Assembly: GCF_030540875.1 (NCBI RefSeq)
Contig: NZ_JAUOEM010000004.1
Span: forward strand, 62,001 to 126,000
DNA: 64,000 nucleotides
Direction of reading: 5' to 3'
Origin: Flavivirga amylovorans
Lineage (GTDB): Bacteria > Bacteroidota > Bacteroidia > Flavobacteriales > Flavobacteriaceae
Below are positions 1 through 8,137 of this stretch, piece after piece (position 1 is the first letter of the stretch; the number at the start of each line of letters is the position of its first letter). Both the position numbers and the translations under genes were made by a program. Below the pieces are notes generated by a model. It was not told where the DNA came from. It saw only the letters and a program-made list of their open reading frames with translations, and made no database searches.

Positions 1-730
1 CACTAAAATAATATTGCCATCTTAAATCCAGCATTAAATCGGAGAGCTTATTAAGCTTATATCGTGCTCCAACACTAGAAACCATAGACCATGCGCTACC
101 TGAAGATGCGTCTACCGATCCTGCTTCCCAAAGTGAATAAAAATTGCTAGGTTCAAGAACATTTCCATTTAAAAGCGGGTTGGGGTTTTCGTAAGTCGTA
201 CTAACTTCAGGAGTAAATGATGTATAATGAACTCCTAAACTAACAAAAGGAGCAATTCTATAACTAAAGGCTTGAAAGGAACGAATGCTAAAAGGGTAGA
301 ACTCAAGTTGAGTTCCTATATCTAAGTTTTTAGAAACACCTTTATGACCTCTTAATTGATCGGCCAAAACGCTTGTTTTGCTAGGATCAACAAACTCACC
401 TAGATGTTCCAGATTGGTTTTATTATATGATATCTCGTTTCGTAATTTAAAATGGTCATTAAAATAAGTGTCCGTAGTGTAACAATTACAATCTGCTCTG
501 TAAGAGAAATTTAAATAATGTACAATGCCTATTCCGAACCCAGAGTTTCCAAAATTCGTTTTTGAATCTTCACGACTTCCGTAGTCAGATCTAAGTTGTA
601 ATGGACCAGTTATGACTCCAATTTCATGAGAAAAGCCAAGTTGAGCACTGGCTGTTTGAAAAATAACGAATAAGCAAAAAACAGAAGCTAAATGTTTCAT
701 GTTAAGCATAGTAATTTTTTTGTTTTTCAT
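1..730 (-). CDS. Exported beta-barrel-like protein (partial, 3' end outside window)
   Basis: The reading frame runs open from the window edge to a start on the minus strand. Three in-frame ATGs are possible, at 730, 709 and 700. The one at 730 gives a positively charged N-terminus before a hydrophobic stretch (LASVFCLFVIFQTASAQ) that looks like a cleavable signal peptide. The mature part has many aromatic residues alternating with polar ones and ends in YKLNKLSDLMLDLRWQYYFS, typical of an outer-membrane beta-barrel. It resembles small flavobacterial outer-membrane proteins of unknown role (possibly the THC0290_0291 group, from memory). A strong promoter lies directly upstream. The C-terminus is missing only because the window ends. 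Confidence 0.75.
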   Translation of the reverse strand, partial: MKNKKITMLNMKHLASVFCLFVIFQTASAQLGFSHEIGVITGPLQLRSDYGSREDSKTNFGNSGFGIGIVHYLNFSYRADCNCYTTDTYFNDHFKLRNEISYNKTNLEHLGEFVDPSKTSVLADQLRGHKGVSKNLDIGTQLEFYPFSIRSFQAFSYRIAPFVSLGVHYTSFTPEVSTTYENPNPLLNGNVLEPSNFYSLWEAGSVDASSGSAWSMVSSVGARYKLNKLSDLMLDLRWQYYFS

Positions 731-746
731 GAGGCATAATCGAAAG

Positions 747-777
747 CAAATATAGAAAAACTCGTTGAAATAACAAA
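747..777 (-). promoter_or_regulatory. Bacteroidota-type promoter for the 1-730 gene
   Basis: On the minus strand a TTTG (774-777) is followed after 19 bases by TATATTTG (747-754). This fits the flavobacterial consensus TTTG-N17-23-TAnnTTTG. The -7 box lies about 17 bases upstream of the chosen ATG. Confidence 0.7.
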
Positions 778-803
778 TTTTATCGTTGAAATAACAAATT
801 TTA
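762..803. repeat. Exact 21-bp tandem duplication over a -33 region
   Basis: Positions 762-782 and 783-803 are identical 21-base units, each containing GTTGAAATAACAAATTTT. The unit nearer the gene carries the TTTG -33 element of the minus-strand promoter. The second unit supplies another TTTG 21 bases further upstream. Confidence 0.9.
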
Positions 804-1086
804 ATAAATACTTCCAAATAAATTAAAAGTTATTTATTGAAATTTTATGGAAAATTAATACTTAATTTATTGATAACTAACTACTTGATGTTTTAATTAT
901 TATCATAAAGGTCTATATTACAGTTTTATATGTCTTTATTCTATGTTGTTAAAATTGAACTTATATCGCTTGTTAAAAAAAATATCAGGGAAAAATAATC
1001 AAAACAACAATCAATTCCTTCTATAACGTGTAGAAATTATTTATTGCGAATTTTTAAAAAAAAGAATGTATTTTTTTAAGATAACG
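804..1086. other. AT-rich intergenic stretch between divergent genes
   Basis: This stretch separates the exported protein gene from gdhA. It is very AT-rich. I see no ORF of useful length, no tRNA-like fold and no strong hairpin. Confidence 0.5.
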
Positions 1087-1094
1087 TATATTTG
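1087..1094 (+). promoter_or_regulatory. -7 box of the gdhA promoter
   Basis: TATATTTG matches the TAnnTTTG -7 consensus of Bacteroidota and lies 46 bases upstream of the gdhA ATG. No clear TTG is found at the usual -33 distance, so only this half is supported. Confidence 0.55.
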
Positions 1095-1140
1095 CACCCA
1101 AAAATCATCTATTTAATAATAACAATACAATTTTTTGTGT

Positions 1141-2484
1141 ATGAAAAGTAATATTGAATCATTTTTAGACTTAGTAAAAGAAAGAAATGGTCATGAACCA
1201 GAATTTTTACAAGCTGTAGAGGAAGTAGCTGAAACTGTTATACCATATATTATTGAAAATGATATATATTATGGTAAAAATATTCTTTTAAGAATGGTTG
1301 AGCCAGAACGCGTTATAACATTTAGGGTTTGTTGGGTTGATGATCAAGGTGAAATACGAGTAAATAGAGGGTATAGGATTCAAATGAATTCTGCTATCGG
1401 TCCATATAAAGGAGGTTTGCGTTTTCATCCAACAGTTAATATGAGTATTTTGAAATTTTTAGCATTTGAACAAGTGTTTAAAAATAGTCTTACTACGTTA
1501 CCTATGGGAGGTGGAAAAGGAGGAAGTGATTTTGATCCTAAAGGAAAGAGCGATAATGAAATTATGCGTTTTTGTCATGCATTTATGAGTGAGTTATTCA
1601 GACATATTGGTCATAACACAGATGTGCCTGCAGGAGATATTGGTGTTGGAGCAAGAGAAATTGGTTTCCTTTTTGGAATGTATAAAAAAATAAGTAATGG
1701 TTTTACAGGCGTTTTAACAGGTAAAGGCATGTCTTGGGGAGGGTCGTTAATTAGACCAGAAGCAACAGGTTATGGAACTGTTTATTTTGCACAAAAAATG
1801 TTGGAGAATAAAGGAGACAACTTTGAAGGAAAAAATGTTGTGATATCTGGATCTGGAAATGTGGCACAATATGCAGCAGAGAAAGTAATACAATTGGGGG
1901 GTAAAGTTCTAACACTTTCGGACTCTTCAGGTTATATCTATGATGCAGAAGGAATAAATATCGAAAAACTAGCTTTCGTGATGCAATTAAAAAATGAAAA
2001 ACGAGCTAGAATTAGTGAATATTTAGAAGCATACCCTAATGCAGAGTTTATTAAAGGAAAAACACCTTGGGACATTAAATGTGATATAGCATTACCTTGT
2101 GCTACTCAAAATGAACTTAATGAGGAGGATGCGAATATCCTTTTAAATAATGGCTGTATTTGTGTGAGTGAAGGTGCTAACATGCCTTCTACTAAGGATG
2201 CTATTACTGCATTTCATAAAGCTAAGATATTGTTTGCTCCAGGAAAAGCATCAAATGCAGGTGGAGTAGCTACGTCTGGTTTAGAAATGACTCAAAATTC
2301 ATTAAGATTTAATTGGACTAGAGAAGAGGTAGATTTAAAATTAAAAGATATTATGTCTAACATTCACGATGCTTGTATTGAATATGGTAAAGACGAAGAT
2401 GGATATATAGATTACGTTAAAGGAGCCAACATTGCTGGATTTGTTAAAGTAGCTGATGCTATGTTAGCACAGGGTATTGTGTAA
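1141..2484 (+). CDS. gdhA: NADP-type glutamate dehydrogenase
   Basis: The product makes L-glutamate from 2-oxoglutarate and ammonium in the cytoplasm. The 447-residue length is exactly that of the hexameric bacterial NADP-dependent family. The substrate-binding segment GPYKGGLRFHP and the catalytic-lysine motif PMGGGKGGSDFDPKGKS (Lys126) are intact. A dinucleotide-binding GSGNVAQYA motif and the C-terminal SNAGGVATSGLEM segment are also present. I chose the ATG at 1141; an in-frame TTG at 1135 would add only two residues. The gene is monocistronic, with its own -7 box and a strong terminator behind it. Confidence 0.97.
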   Translation: MKSNIESFLDLVKERNGHEPEFLQAVEEVAETVIPYIIENDIYYGKNILLRMVEPERVITFRVCWVDDQGEIRVNRGYRIQMNSAIGPYKGGLRFHPTVNMSILKFLAFEQVFKNSLTTLPMGGGKGGSDFDPKGKSDNEIMRFCHAFMSELFRHIGHNTDVPAGDIGVGAREIGFLFGMYKKISNGFTGVLTGKGMSWGGSLIRPEATGYGTVYFAQKMLENKGDNFEGKNVVISGSGNVAQYAAEKVIQLGGKVLTLSDSSGYIYDAEGINIEKLAFVMQLKNEKRARISEYLEAYPNAEFIKGKTPWDIKCDIALPCATQNELNEEDANILLNNGCICVSEGANMPSTKDAITAFHKAKILFAPGKASNAGGVATSGLEMTQNSLRFNWTREEVDLKLKDIMSNIHDACIEYGKDEDGYIDYVKGANIAGFVKVADAMLAQGIV

Positions 2485-2507
2485 TTAATTTCAGAAAATA
2501 AAATACT

Positions 2508-2539
2508 AAAAAAGCTTCTCATGAATGAGGAGCTTTTTT
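2508..2539 (+). terminator. Rho-independent terminator after gdhA
   Basis: The arms AAAAAAGCTTCTC (2508-2520) and GAGGAGCTTTTTT (2527-2539) pair along their length with one G-U wobble around a 6-base loop. A T-run closes the structure 24 bases after the gdhA stop. Confidence 0.85.
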
Positions 2540-2582
2540 ATTTAAAATATATTATTTTAAAGTAAAACTCGTTAGTTATAAA

Positions 2583-2590
2583 TATATTTG
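2583..2590 (+). promoter_or_regulatory. -7 box upstream of the porZ-recO operon
   Basis: TATATTTG matches the -7 consensus and lies 18 bases before the ATG of the PorZ-like gene. A matching -33 TTG is not evident. Confidence 0.5.
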
Positions 2591-2608
2591 AATATCTAAT
2601 AGGTATAT

Positions 2609-4945
2609 ATGTTTAAAAGATTTGTCGTTTTTGTAATTTTTTTATCTCCATTACTGCAGTTTTCTCAAGATTTTTCTGCATTATGGCAGGGACATTTTTC
2701 ATATAATAGTATAAAGGATATAACACAGGGCAATAATAAAATTTATGCAGCGTCTGAAAATGCTATTTTTAGTCTAGACATACAGACAAATGAAATTGAA
2801 GAACTTACAACTGTTAATGGATTGTCGGGAGAAACAATTTCAACGATTTATTATAGTGAGGTATATGAATTGTTAGTTGTTGGATATGAGAATGGTTTAA
2901 TAGAAGTGGCCTTCGATAATGATGATGACATTCTTTCTGTCGTTGATATTATTGATAAGGTTACTATTCCCGCAACAAATAAAAGAATAAACCATATTAA
3001 TGCCTATCAAAATGTTATATACATTTCGACTAACTATGGGATTTCAGTTTTTGATTTAGAAAGATTAGAGTTTGGAGATACCTATTTCATTGGTAATGGA
3101 GGGAATCAAGTACAAGTTAATCAAACAGCTATTTTTGATGATTATATTTATGCCGCTTGTCAGGATGGATCTGGTATTAGAAAGGCTCTAGTGTCTGGTC
3201 CAAACCTCATTGATTTTCAAAACTGGCAATTAACTAATTCAGGTAATTGGTTGTCAATAGAGTCTCAGGTAGATAAATTATATGCCATAGGGACTAATAG
3301 GAGAATTTATCAAATAGTTAATGATGTTTTGACTGAAATGTTTTTATATGCTGATACTCCACTGGATATGAGATCGGTTGATACAAACTTAATAGTAACT
3401 ACGCAAAACAATGTATTTGTTTATGATACTAGTTTTAATGAAGTATCTCAAGCTTCCATAGACCCTACTTTTGATACTCAATATAATGTTGCTATAGTAA
3501 GCTTAGATGATATTTATATCGGTACTAAAGATTTTGGGATTTTAAAAACATCTTTGGTAAATCCAATAGCTTTTGAAGAGTTACATCCAGATGGCCCTTT
3601 ATTAAATATTCCTTTTTCTCTGGAAGCAGAACCAAATGGCTTGTGGGTTACTTTTGGTGAATATACTTCGAGATTTAACCCATTTCCATTAAATAATAGA
3701 GGGTTTAGCCATTTAAAAGATGAAACATGGATTAATACTCAGTATAGCGAAGTATTGGAGGCTAATTGTTTAAATAAAATTACCATCAATCCACTTAATA
3801 CAGATCAAGTGTTTATAAGTTCATTTAATAAAGGTTTATTAGAAGTTAATGAAAATATTCCTACGGAGCTTTACGATGAAACAAATAGTTTACTTGAATC
3901 AATGGCCACAACCAGAGTTGATATAAGAATTGGAACTTCTGAATTTGACAGAAATGGATTATTATGGGTGTTAAATAGTAGAGTAAATGAACCTTTAAAA
4001 ACATTTAACCCTAGCGGAAATGTATGGAATTCTTATAGTTTTAACGATATTATTTCTGACGGGATTGATGGTAATTTGGGTTTTTCAGATATTGAAATAG
4101 CTGAAGATGAAACAAAATGGATTAGTAGCTCCAATTTCGGGCTTATTGGATTTAGAGAAAATGGAGGAAGTCCGTTGTTAAAAAGTGTTAGTAAAGAAGA
4201 TGAAAATATGCCAACAGCTTGGGCAACTGCTTTGGCATTAGATAAACGGAATCAACTGTGGATAGGTACTTTAGGGGGATTACGTGTTTTGTATAATACT
4301 TCAAATTTTTTTGCTGATGAAAATATTCGTGTAGAAGAAATTATTATTGAAGAAGATGGTATTGCAAAAGAGCTATTATTTCAGCAACATATAACAGATA
4401 TTGAAGTAGATGGGTCTAATAATAAATGGATAGGAACTGCGGATTCTGGTCTATTTTATTTTTCTTCAGATGGACAGAAAACAATATTTCATTTTACTAA
4501 AGATAATTCTGCATTACCTTCAAATATTATTAATGATGTATCGATAAATGATACAAATGGTATTGTATACATTGCTACAAGTCGAGGTTTAGTATCCTTC
4601 CGTGCAGGAGGATCAAGTGCTTTTGAAGATTTAGAAAATGCTTTTGTTTATCCAAACCCAGTAAGGCCAGGATTTAATATAGTAGATGACAAAGTTAAGA
4701 TTAAAGACATCTCAGAAAATGTAAATATCAAAATAACAGATATCGAAGGTAATTTAGTCGCTGAAGCTCAATCGAGAACGAATCAAAGATATAGAGGCTT
4801 TAACCTTGAAATAGATGGAGGAACCGCTTTTTGGAATGGAAAGAATATGGCAAATAATGTTGTTGCTTCTGGAGTTTACTTAATCATGCTTTCCGATTTA
4901 GATTCGTTTGAAACCAAGGTTTTAAAATTAATGGTTGTTAGATAA
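2609..4945 (+). CDS. porZ: PorZ-like T9SS beta-propeller protein
   Basis: A 778-residue exported protein with an N-terminal signal peptide ending near FSQDFS. It is followed by repeated propeller blades (for example KIYAASENAIFSLD, VIYISTNYGISVFD, NKWIGTADSGLFYF, IVYIATSRGLVSF). From about residue 675 a type IX-style C-terminal domain begins (FVYPNPVRPGFN) and ends in VLKLMVVR. Length, architecture and position directly upstream of recO fit PorZ. In Porphyromonas gingivalis PorZ is a surface component of the attachment complex that delivers anionic LPS to T9SS cargo. The stop overlaps the recO start by one base. Assignment is by architecture and synteny; another two-component-type propeller protein is the alternative. 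Confidence 0.82.
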   Translation: MFKRFVVFVIFLSPLLQFSQDFSALWQGHFSYNSIKDITQGNNKIYAASENAIFSLDIQTNEIEELTTVNGLSGETISTIYYSEVYELLVVGYENGLIEVAFDNDDDILSVVDIIDKVTIPATNKRINHINAYQNVIYISTNYGISVFDLERLEFGDTYFIGNGGNQVQVNQTAIFDDYIYAACQDGSGIRKALVSGPNLIDFQNWQLTNSGNWLSIESQVDKLYAIGTNRRIYQIVNDVLTEMFLYADTPLDMRSVDTNLIVTTQNNVFVYDTSFNEVSQASIDPTFDTQYNVAIVSLDDIYIGTKDFGILKTSLVNPIAFEELHPDGPLLNIPFSLEAEPNGLWVTFGEYTSRFNPFPLNNRGFSHLKDETWINTQYSEVLEANCLNKITINPLNTDQVFISSFNKGLLEVNENIPTELYDETNSLLESMATTRVDIRIGTSEFDRNGLLWVLNSRVNEPLKTFNPSGNVWNSYSFNDIISDGIDGNLGFSDIEIAEDETKWISSSNFGLIGFRENGGSPLLKSVSKEDENMPTAWATALALDKRNQLWIGTLGGLRVLYNTSNFFADENIRVEEIIIEEDGIAKELLFQQHITDIEVDGSNNKWIGTADSGLFYFSSDGQKTIFHFTKDNSALPSNIINDVSINDTNGIVYIATSRGLVSFRAGGSSAFEDLENAFVYPNPVRPGFNIVDDKVKIKDISENVNIKITDIEGNLVAEAQSRTNQRYRGFNLEIDGGTAFWNGKNMANNVVASGVYLIMLSDLDSFETKVLKLMVVR

Positions 4946-5664
4946 TGTTAATTACTACAAATGCCATCGTTTTATCTAAATTAAAATATAGAGATAACGA
5001 CTTAATAGTTAGGTGTTATACAGAGCAATTAGGAGTTGTTAGCTTCTTATTAAGAGGTGTTTTAAAAAGTAAAAAAGGGAGTTCTAAAGCAGCTTATTTT
5101 CAGTTGCTCTCACAATTACAACTGGTTCTTTTATATAAGAATAATAGATCATTACAAACTATAAAAGAAACGAAACTGAATTCTATTTATACAAGTTTGC
5201 ATTCTAATGTTTTAAAGAGTTCTATTGTTATGTTTTTATCCGAAGTGTTATCAAATACACTAAAGGAAGAGGAAAAAAACGAAGCACTTTACAGTTATAT
5301 TGAAACAACACTACTATGGCTTGATACACACTCTGAATATTCAAATTTTCATTTGTTATTCTTACTTAATTTAACAAGATATTTGGGGTTTTACCCAGAC
5401 ACAAAAAATATAGATTACCCTTCTTTTAACTTGAATGAAGGTAAGTTTCAAATAAAATCACAAGATAGATATTCTATATCTGGAGAAAATTTAACACTTC
5501 TAAAACAGCTATTAGGCACAACATTTGATGCATTGTCTACAGTACAAATTAATGCCAGGCAAAGACAATCATTTTTAAGTATGATATTGCTATATTTTGA
5601 ATTACATTTGGGTAGTTTTAATATACCTAAATCATTACAGATATTTAATCAGGTTTTTAATTAA
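4945..5664 (+). CDS. recO: DNA repair protein RecO
   Basis: A 239-residue protein beginning with the family's OB-fold segment (TNAIVLSKLKYRDNDLIVRCYTEQLG, quoted in part as VLSKLKYRDNDLIVRCYT). The helical C-terminal domain lacks the zinc-binding cysteines found in some RecO proteins. RecO works with RecR to load RecA onto SSB-coated single-stranded DNA. Its ATG overlaps the last base of the upstream stop (TAATG), which indicates translational coupling to porZ. The TonB receptor begins 5 bases downstream. Confidence 0.93.
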   Translation: MLITTNAIVLSKLKYRDNDLIVRCYTEQLGVVSFLLRGVLKSKKGSSKAAYFQLLSQLQLVLLYKNNRSLQTIKETKLNSIYTSLHSNVLKSSIVMFLSEVLSNTLKEEEKNEALYSYIETTLLWLDTHSEYSNFHLLFLLNLTRYLGFYPDTKNIDYPSFNLNEGKFQIKSQDRYSISGENLTLLKQLLGTTFDALSTVQINARQRQSFLSMILLYFELHLGSFNIPKSLQIFNQVFN

Positions 5665-5669
5665 AAAGC

Positions 5670-8081
5670 ATGAAGTTTTTTTATTCCTTTTTCTTCTTTT
5701 TACTTGTATCTATATCTTCTCAGGCACAGAACATAAAGGTATTTAGTGAACTTACAAAAGAACCTGTTTTTGGCGTAGCTATTTATAATGTGGATAAATC
5801 AGAAAGTGTGGTTACCAATTTTAGAGGCGAAGCAGATTTAAGTAAATTTTCAGATACAGAAATAATTTACTTTAAACATTTATCCCATATTTTAAAAAAA
5901 ATAACAAAACTTCAGTTAGGGAATTCGAACAAGGTTTATTTAATTTCCAACACACAAGGTTTAGAAGAGATTGTTATTTCGGCTTCTAAGTTTGAACAAA
6001 GTAAACGAGATATTCCACAAAAAATAGTTAGTGTTAGTAGCTCAAGTATCCAATTTTCAAATCCGCAAACAAGTGCCGATTTGTTGGAAAATACAGGGAA
6101 AGTTTATATTCAAAAAAGTCAGTTAGGAGGAGGAAGTCCTATGATTAGAGGTTTTGCTACGAATAGATTATTAATTACTGTTGATGGTGTAAGAATGAAT
6201 AATGCTATTTTTAGAGGTGGTAATTTGCAAAATGTTATTGCTATTGATCCGTTTTCTGTTCAAAGTACAGAAGTTACTTTAGGGTCAGGTTCTGTAATTT
6301 ATGGAAGTGATGCTATTGGCGGTGTCATGAGTTTTTATACTCAAAAACCGGAATTATCTTATTCCGATTCGTTATTATTCAAATCAAACCTTATTACAAG
6401 ATATTCATCCGCTAGTGATGAAAAAACGGGACATTTTGATTTCAATTTAGGATTTAAAAAATGGGCCTTTGTAACTAATGGAAGTTATACAAATTTTGGA
6501 GATTTAAAAATGGGTAAAAATGGGCCTGATGATTATTTAAGACCTGAATTTGTATTAACTACAGATACAGGGGATATTATTATGGAAAATAATGATCCGC
6601 GAGTTCAAAAATTTTCGGGGTATGATCAATTAAACATGATGCAAAAAGTTCGCTATGAACCTTATAAAAATCTAAGTTTTGATTTAGGCTTATATTATAC
6701 TAAAACATCAAATATTCCAAGGTACGATCGTTTAATAAGATATAGAAATAATACCTTGCGTTCAGCTGAATGGAATTATGGTCCACAACAATGGTTTATG
6801 TCTAATTTACAGGTCACTAAATTAAGTAGTAATTCTAATTTACATGATAAAATTAAAGTCACTTTGGCATATCAAAATTTTCAGGAAAGTAGATTAGACA
6901 GAGATTTTCAATCTGAAACAAGACATGTTAGAGAAGAAGCCGTAGATGCCTATTCTTTTAATTTAGACTTAGAAAAAACATTGAGTCAAAAAACACAATT
7001 TTTTTATGGACTAGAATATGTTTATAATAAAGTGATGTCGCACGGAAAAGAGGAAAATATATCTAATGGTTTTAGTTCTCCATCCATTTCCAGATATCCA
7101 AACGGCGCTAGTTGGCAATCGGCAGCTATATATTCCAGTATTAAATATAAACCCAATACGAAGTTTGTTTTTCAATCTGGTTTACGTTTTAATCATGTTG
7201 TTTCTAAAGCCAACTTTAAAGAAAACAATGTTTTTTTAAACCTGCCTTTCGAATCATCTAAAAATGAAGCAGGCGCACTTACTGGAACTGCAGGTATAAG
7301 ATGGTCACCAAATAGAACCATACAATGGAAGTTGAACGCATCCTCTGCTTTTAGAGCACCTAATGTTGATGATATAGGCAAGGTGTTTGACTCCGAGCCA
7401 GGTTCAGTAGTAGTGCCTAACGAAAGTTTAAGACCAGAGTATGCTTATGGAGGTGAACTAGGATTAAAGCTAGATTTTAATGAAAAAGTAGTATTGGATA
7501 TTAGCTCATATTATACGTATTTAGACAACGCATTAGTGCGTAGAGATTATAATCTAAATGGTAATACAGAAATTGTTTACGATGGCGAGTTAAGTAATGT
7601 ACAAGCCATACAAAATGCTTCTAAAGCATGGATTTATGGCTTTGAGATTGGTTTAAAAGCGGCCATTACCAATCGCATTGATTTGACATCCCAGTATAGT
7701 GCTATTGGTGGCACTGAAGAAGAAGGGGATATAGAAGTCCCTATTCGTCATGTAGCACCTAGTTTTGGAAACACACATTTAATTTGGACATCTAAAGGGT
7801 TAAAATTAGATGTATTCGCAAATTATAATAGTGAACTTTCTTTTAATCAATTGGCACCCTCTGAAGTTGAGAAAGACTATATCTATGCACTTGATGCTAA
7901 CGGTAATCCGTATAGCCCGTCTTGGCATACATTCAATTTTAGAGCGCAATGTAAAATAAGTAATTCAACTACGGTTACTGCTAGTTTAGAAAACATCACA
8001 GACCAACGTTATAAAACATATTCTTCAGGAATTGCCGCGGCAGGGAGAAACCTTATTGTGTCTTTAAAATATAGCCTATAA
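5670..8081 (+). CDS. TonB-dependent outer-membrane receptor
   Basis: An 803-residue outer-membrane receptor. A signal peptide (ending SSQAQN) and a short carboxypeptidase-regulatory-like region come first. The TonB-box-like EEIVISASKFEQ at about residue 100 and the plug domain (about 110-225, with MIRGFATNRLLITVDGVRMN) follow. A large beta-barrel ends in LIVSLKYSL. The plug and FRAPNVDDIGKVFDSEPG segment resemble the haem/haemoglobin and transferrin receptor branch, so an iron-source ligand is plausible but not shown. It starts 5 bases after recO and is probably the last gene of the porZ-recO operon, ahead of a shared terminator. Confidence 0.9.
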   Translation: MKFFYSFFFFLLVSISSQAQNIKVFSELTKEPVFGVAIYNVDKSESVVTNFRGEADLSKFSDTEIIYFKHLSHILKKITKLQLGNSNKVYLISNTQGLEEIVISASKFEQSKRDIPQKIVSVSSSSIQFSNPQTSADLLENTGKVYIQKSQLGGGSPMIRGFATNRLLITVDGVRMNNAIFRGGNLQNVIAIDPFSVQSTEVTLGSGSVIYGSDAIGGVMSFYTQKPELSYSDSLLFKSNLITRYSSASDEKTGHFDFNLGFKKWAFVTNGSYTNFGDLKMGKNGPDDYLRPEFVLTTDTGDIIMENNDPRVQKFSGYDQLNMMQKVRYEPYKNLSFDLGLYYTKTSNIPRYDRLIRYRNNTLRSAEWNYGPQQWFMSNLQVTKLSSNSNLHDKIKVTLAYQNFQESRLDRDFQSETRHVREEAVDAYSFNLDLEKTLSQKTQFFYGLEYVYNKVMSHGKEENISNGFSSPSISRYPNGASWQSAAIYSSIKYKPNTKFVFQSGLRFNHVVSKANFKENNVFLNLPFESSKNEAGALTGTAGIRWSPNRTIQWKLNASSAFRAPNVDDIGKVFDSEPGSVVVPNESLRPEYAYGGELGLKLDFNEKVVLDISSYYTYLDNALVRRDYNLNGNTEIVYDGELSNVQAIQNASKAWIYGFEIGLKAAITNRIDLTSQYSAIGGTEEEGDIEVPIRHVAPSFGNTHLIWTSKGLKLDVFANYNSELSFNQLAPSEVEKDYIYALDANGNPYSPSWHTFNFRAQCKISNSTTVTASLENITDQRYKTYSSGIAAAGRNLIVSLKYSL

Positions 8082-8083
8082 AA

Positions 8084-8115
8084 AAACACCACGAACAAAT
8101 GATGCAGTGGTGTTT
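8084..8115. terminator. Bidirectional terminator between convergent genes
   Basis: AAACACCAC (8084-8092) and GTGGTGTTT (8107-8115) form a perfect 9-bp stem flanked by A and T runs. It serves both the plus-strand receptor gene and the minus-strand secreted protein gene that converge here. Confidence 0.8.
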
Positions 8116-8137
8116 GATATTATTTTCTAGTCTTTTT

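Noticed and set aside
762-803. CRISPR-like repeat
   Set aside because: There are only two units, directly adjacent with no spacers and no cas genes nearby.
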